Under the pieces are notes generated by a model. That model was given only the letters and a program-made list of their open reading frames with translations, made no database searches and had not been told where the DNA came from. The position numbers were made by a program, and so were the translations under genes. Positions 62,407-64,000 of a stretch of DNA of 64,000 nucleotides are shown in pieces (position 1 is the stretch's first letter; every line of letters begins with the position of its first letter). Location: contig JABMLG010000002.1 in NCBI GenBank assembly GCA_013204985.1, positions 1 to 64,000 of the forward strand, in the 5' to 3' direction. This stretch comes from Microbacteriaceae bacterium VKM Ac-2855. Lineage in GTDB: Bacteria > Actinomycetota > Actinomycetes > Actinomycetales > Microbacteriaceae.

Positions 62407-63897
62407 TCATCCGGCGTACCGGGCGTACTGCTCGCGGATGAGCGCGCGGGTGTCGGGAGCCGGTTCGGCCACCGTCGTCACCTGCCACGCCGGACGCTCG
62501 CCCGTCAGTGCCCACGCGGCCTGCACCGCGGCGCCGTCGGCCACGTACTCGCCCGGCGTCGGTACGACGACCGGTGCGTCGAAGACCTGGGCGGCGATCG
62601 CCTGCACCGCCGGGTTCTGCGCCGCGCCGCCGATGAGCAGGATGCGGGTGGCCGAGACTCCGAGCCGACGCACAGCGTCGAGTCCGTCGGCGAGGCCGCA
62701 GAGCATGCCCTCGATCGATGCGCGCGCCAGGTTCGGCCGGGTCGTGGCGGCGAGGGTCATGCCGTTCAGGCTGGCGGTCGCGTCGGGCAGGTTCGGCGTG
62801 CGCTCGCCTTCGAAGTACGGCACCAGGACGAGTCCGCCCGCACCCGGCTCCGCGTCCAGGGCGAGGCCGCCGAGCTCATCGAAGTCGACACCGAGCAGCG
62901 CTGCCGTCGAGGCGATCACTCGAGCCGCGTTCAGCGTCGCGACCAGGGGGAGGAAGCGACCGCTCGCATCCGCGAAACCCGCGACCGTGCCGGAGGCGTC
63001 GCGGACGGAGTCGTCGGTCACCGCGAACACCGTGCCGCTCGTGCCGATGCTGACCACCACGTCGCCGGCTCGAGCACCGAGCCCGAGCGCGGCTCCGGCG
63101 TTGTCGCCGGCGCCGGGGCCGACGACGATGCCGGCCGGGATGGTGTGGAACGAAGGATCGCGGGAGTCGGCACCGGAATTGCCGGGCGTCGATCCGCACG
63201 ATTCCGCGGGTCTGAGCACTCGGGGCAGGAGTGCGATCACGTCGCGTCCTTCGTTTCGTACACCGGCCCCCGCTGCCTCGCGCGCCGGCCGTCCGAGCGC
63301 GCGCTCGAAGAGCTCGAGGTCGTAGCCGTTCTCACCCCAGTAGGACGTGCCGGAGGCGTCGGAGCGATCGGTGGTCAGTGCCTCGAGATCGGGGCCGAGA
63401 ATCGATTCGCCCACCGGGCCGTAGCCGAGCAGACGCCAGCTCAACCAATCGTGGGGAAGGGCCACGGCGGCGACGCGCGCCGCGTTCTCGGGCTCGGCGT
63501 CGCGCAGCCAGCGCAGCTTCGTCGCAGTGAACGAAGCGACCGGCACCGTGGCGGTGCGCCGCGCCCACTCCTCGGCCCCGAGTTCGTCGACGAGATCTCG
63601 CGCCGCCTGGGCGCTACGCGTGTCGTTCCAGAGCAGGGCCGGGCGGATGACCCGTCCTTCGGCGTCGAGCACGACCATGCCGTGCTGCTGCCCGCCGACC
63701 GAGATCGCGGCGACGTCCTCGAGGCCGCCCGCATCCGTGATCGCCGCATCGAGCGCCTGCCACCATGCGGCGGGGTCGACCTCGGTGCCGTCCGGATGCG
63801 CGCCGCGCCCCGTGCGCACGATCGCGCCGGTGTCGAGGTCGCGCACGACCACCTTGCAGCTCTGCGTCGACGAGTCGACTCCTGCGACGAGCGTCAT
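62407..63897 (-). CDS. xylB: Xylulokinase
   Basis: A 496-aa FGGY-family kinase that phosphorylates D-xylulose. It starts [22 protein letters not shown], has the substrate motif [12 protein letters not shown] and the FGGY signature around [14 protein letters not shown], and ends with the ATP-site [20 protein letters not shown] and [13 protein letters not shown]. These are typical of XylB. The ATG at 63897 is chosen over more upstream codons. It is downstream of xylA (minus strand, next to the window edge), with a 43-bp palindrome between. It would use the xylose imported by the systems at 20178 and 28362. Confidence 0.95.
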   Translation of the reverse strand: MTLVAGVDSSTQSCKVVVRDLDTGAIVRTGRGAHPDGTEVDPAAWWQALDAAITDAGGLEDVAAISVGGQQHGMVVLDAEGRVIRPALLWNDTRSAQAARDLVDELGAEEWARRTATVPVASFTATKLRWLRDAEPENAARVAAVALPHDWLSWRLLGYGPVGESILGPDLEALTTDRSDASGTSYWGENGYDLELFERALGRPAREAAGAGVRNEGRDVIALLPRVLRPAESCGSTPGNSGADSRDPSFHTIPAGIVVGPGAGDNAGAALGLGARAGDVVVSIGTSGTVFAVTDDSVRDASGTVAGFADASGRFLPLVATLNAARVIASTAALLGVDFDELGGLALDAEPGAGGLVLVPYFEGERTPNLPDATASLNGMTLAATTRPNLARASIEGMLCGLADGLDAVRRLGVSATRILLIGGAAQNPAVQAIAAQVFDAPVVVPTPGEYVADGAAVQAAWALTGERPAWQVTTVAEPAPDTRALIREQYARYAG

Positions 63898-63918
63898 CGC
63901 TGCGTCCTCTCGAATGTG

Positions 63919-63961
63919 CGAGACGTTGCAGGAGTGGGCGACCCACTCCTGCAACGTCTCG
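63919..63961. repeat. 43-bp perfect palindrome, family C, copy 2
   Basis: Perfect 20-bp arms around a CGA centre, the same length as copy 1 (32638-32680). The apical part TGCAGGAGTGGG... is shared, while five lower stem bases differ but stay paired. It lies between xylA and xylB. Confidence 0.9.
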
Positions 63962-63973
63962 GAAGGGGGTGGG

Positions 63974-64000
63974 TCAGCGCGCGCCGAGCAGGTGCTCGGT
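63974..64000 (-). CDS. xylA: Xylose isomerase, C-terminal end (partial)
   Basis: The minus strand ends in an open frame translating to TEHLLGAR before a stop. This is the usual C-terminus of actinobacterial xylose isomerases. The rest of the gene lies beyond the window. The order xylA-xylB on the same strand supports the identification. Confidence 0.7.
   Translation of the reverse strand, partial: TEHLLGAR

Overview
The window is a stretch of high-GC actinobacterial chromosome. The encoded proteins look like the family Microbacteriaceae, most likely Microbacterium. This rests on several things: the base composition; GTG and TTG starts with strong Shine-Dalgarno sites; an LAxTG (class E) sorting signal; a HAIR/HspR-like site; a class Ib nrdHIEF operon; and a MacB-type exporter paired with a peptidoglycan-binding-domain adaptor. 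The genus is inferred from general familiarity with these proteins, not from a database search. No phage, transposase, CRISPR array or tRNA gene is visible.

Layout, left to right. The 3' end of a 5S rRNA and two terminators (1-176) lead into the rplJ-rplL operon with its promoter and attenuator-like leader. Then come a MarR regulator, a small GNAT protein, and a LacI regulator divergent from an alpha-glucoside-type ABC importer (3804-7567). Next are an ABC exporter, a DUF305/DUF3105 membrane pair, mntH-mntR with a DtxR/MntR-type operator, and the transsulfuration genes cbs and metB. A cyclase-like protein, a LacI regulator and a DUF3263 protein follow.

The middle of the window (18.9-35.9 kb) is a sugar region. 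A ROK regulator precedes a xylose-type importer whose ATPase has only one ABC domain. A second, MmsAB/ChvE-type importer lies further right, followed by an oxidoreductase/isomerase pair divergent from a glycerate kinase. Between the two importers sits a foreign-looking four-gene cassette (23485-27913): a small secreted I36-like protein, a lipoprotein, a membrane-fusion adaptor and a MacB-like ABC protein. It is bracketed by imperfect direct repeats of about 87 bp. This cassette is the best candidate for an undescribed system.

The right half carries nrdHIEF with two NrdR boxes, an XRE-MNT/HEPN toxin-antitoxin pair, an AHSA1/ArsR pair, an acyltransferase, and a ClpC-like ATPase with a SigR-like promoter plus a HAIR site. 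It then has a PASTA-domain penicillin-binding protein, LysR and rhodanese genes, an SDR/TetR divergent pair, DoxX, and an APC permease. A degenerate phosphopantetheinyl transferase, a LON-domain protein, a sortase-anchored M1 peptidase and several small enzymes follow. It ends in xylB and the last codons of xylA, which links back to the xylose-type importers.

Intergenic space is unusually rich in palindromic repeats of fixed length: a 62-bp family (three copies), a 71-bp family (two copies) and a 43-bp family (two copies, with covarying stem bases), besides single long inverted repeats between convergent genes.
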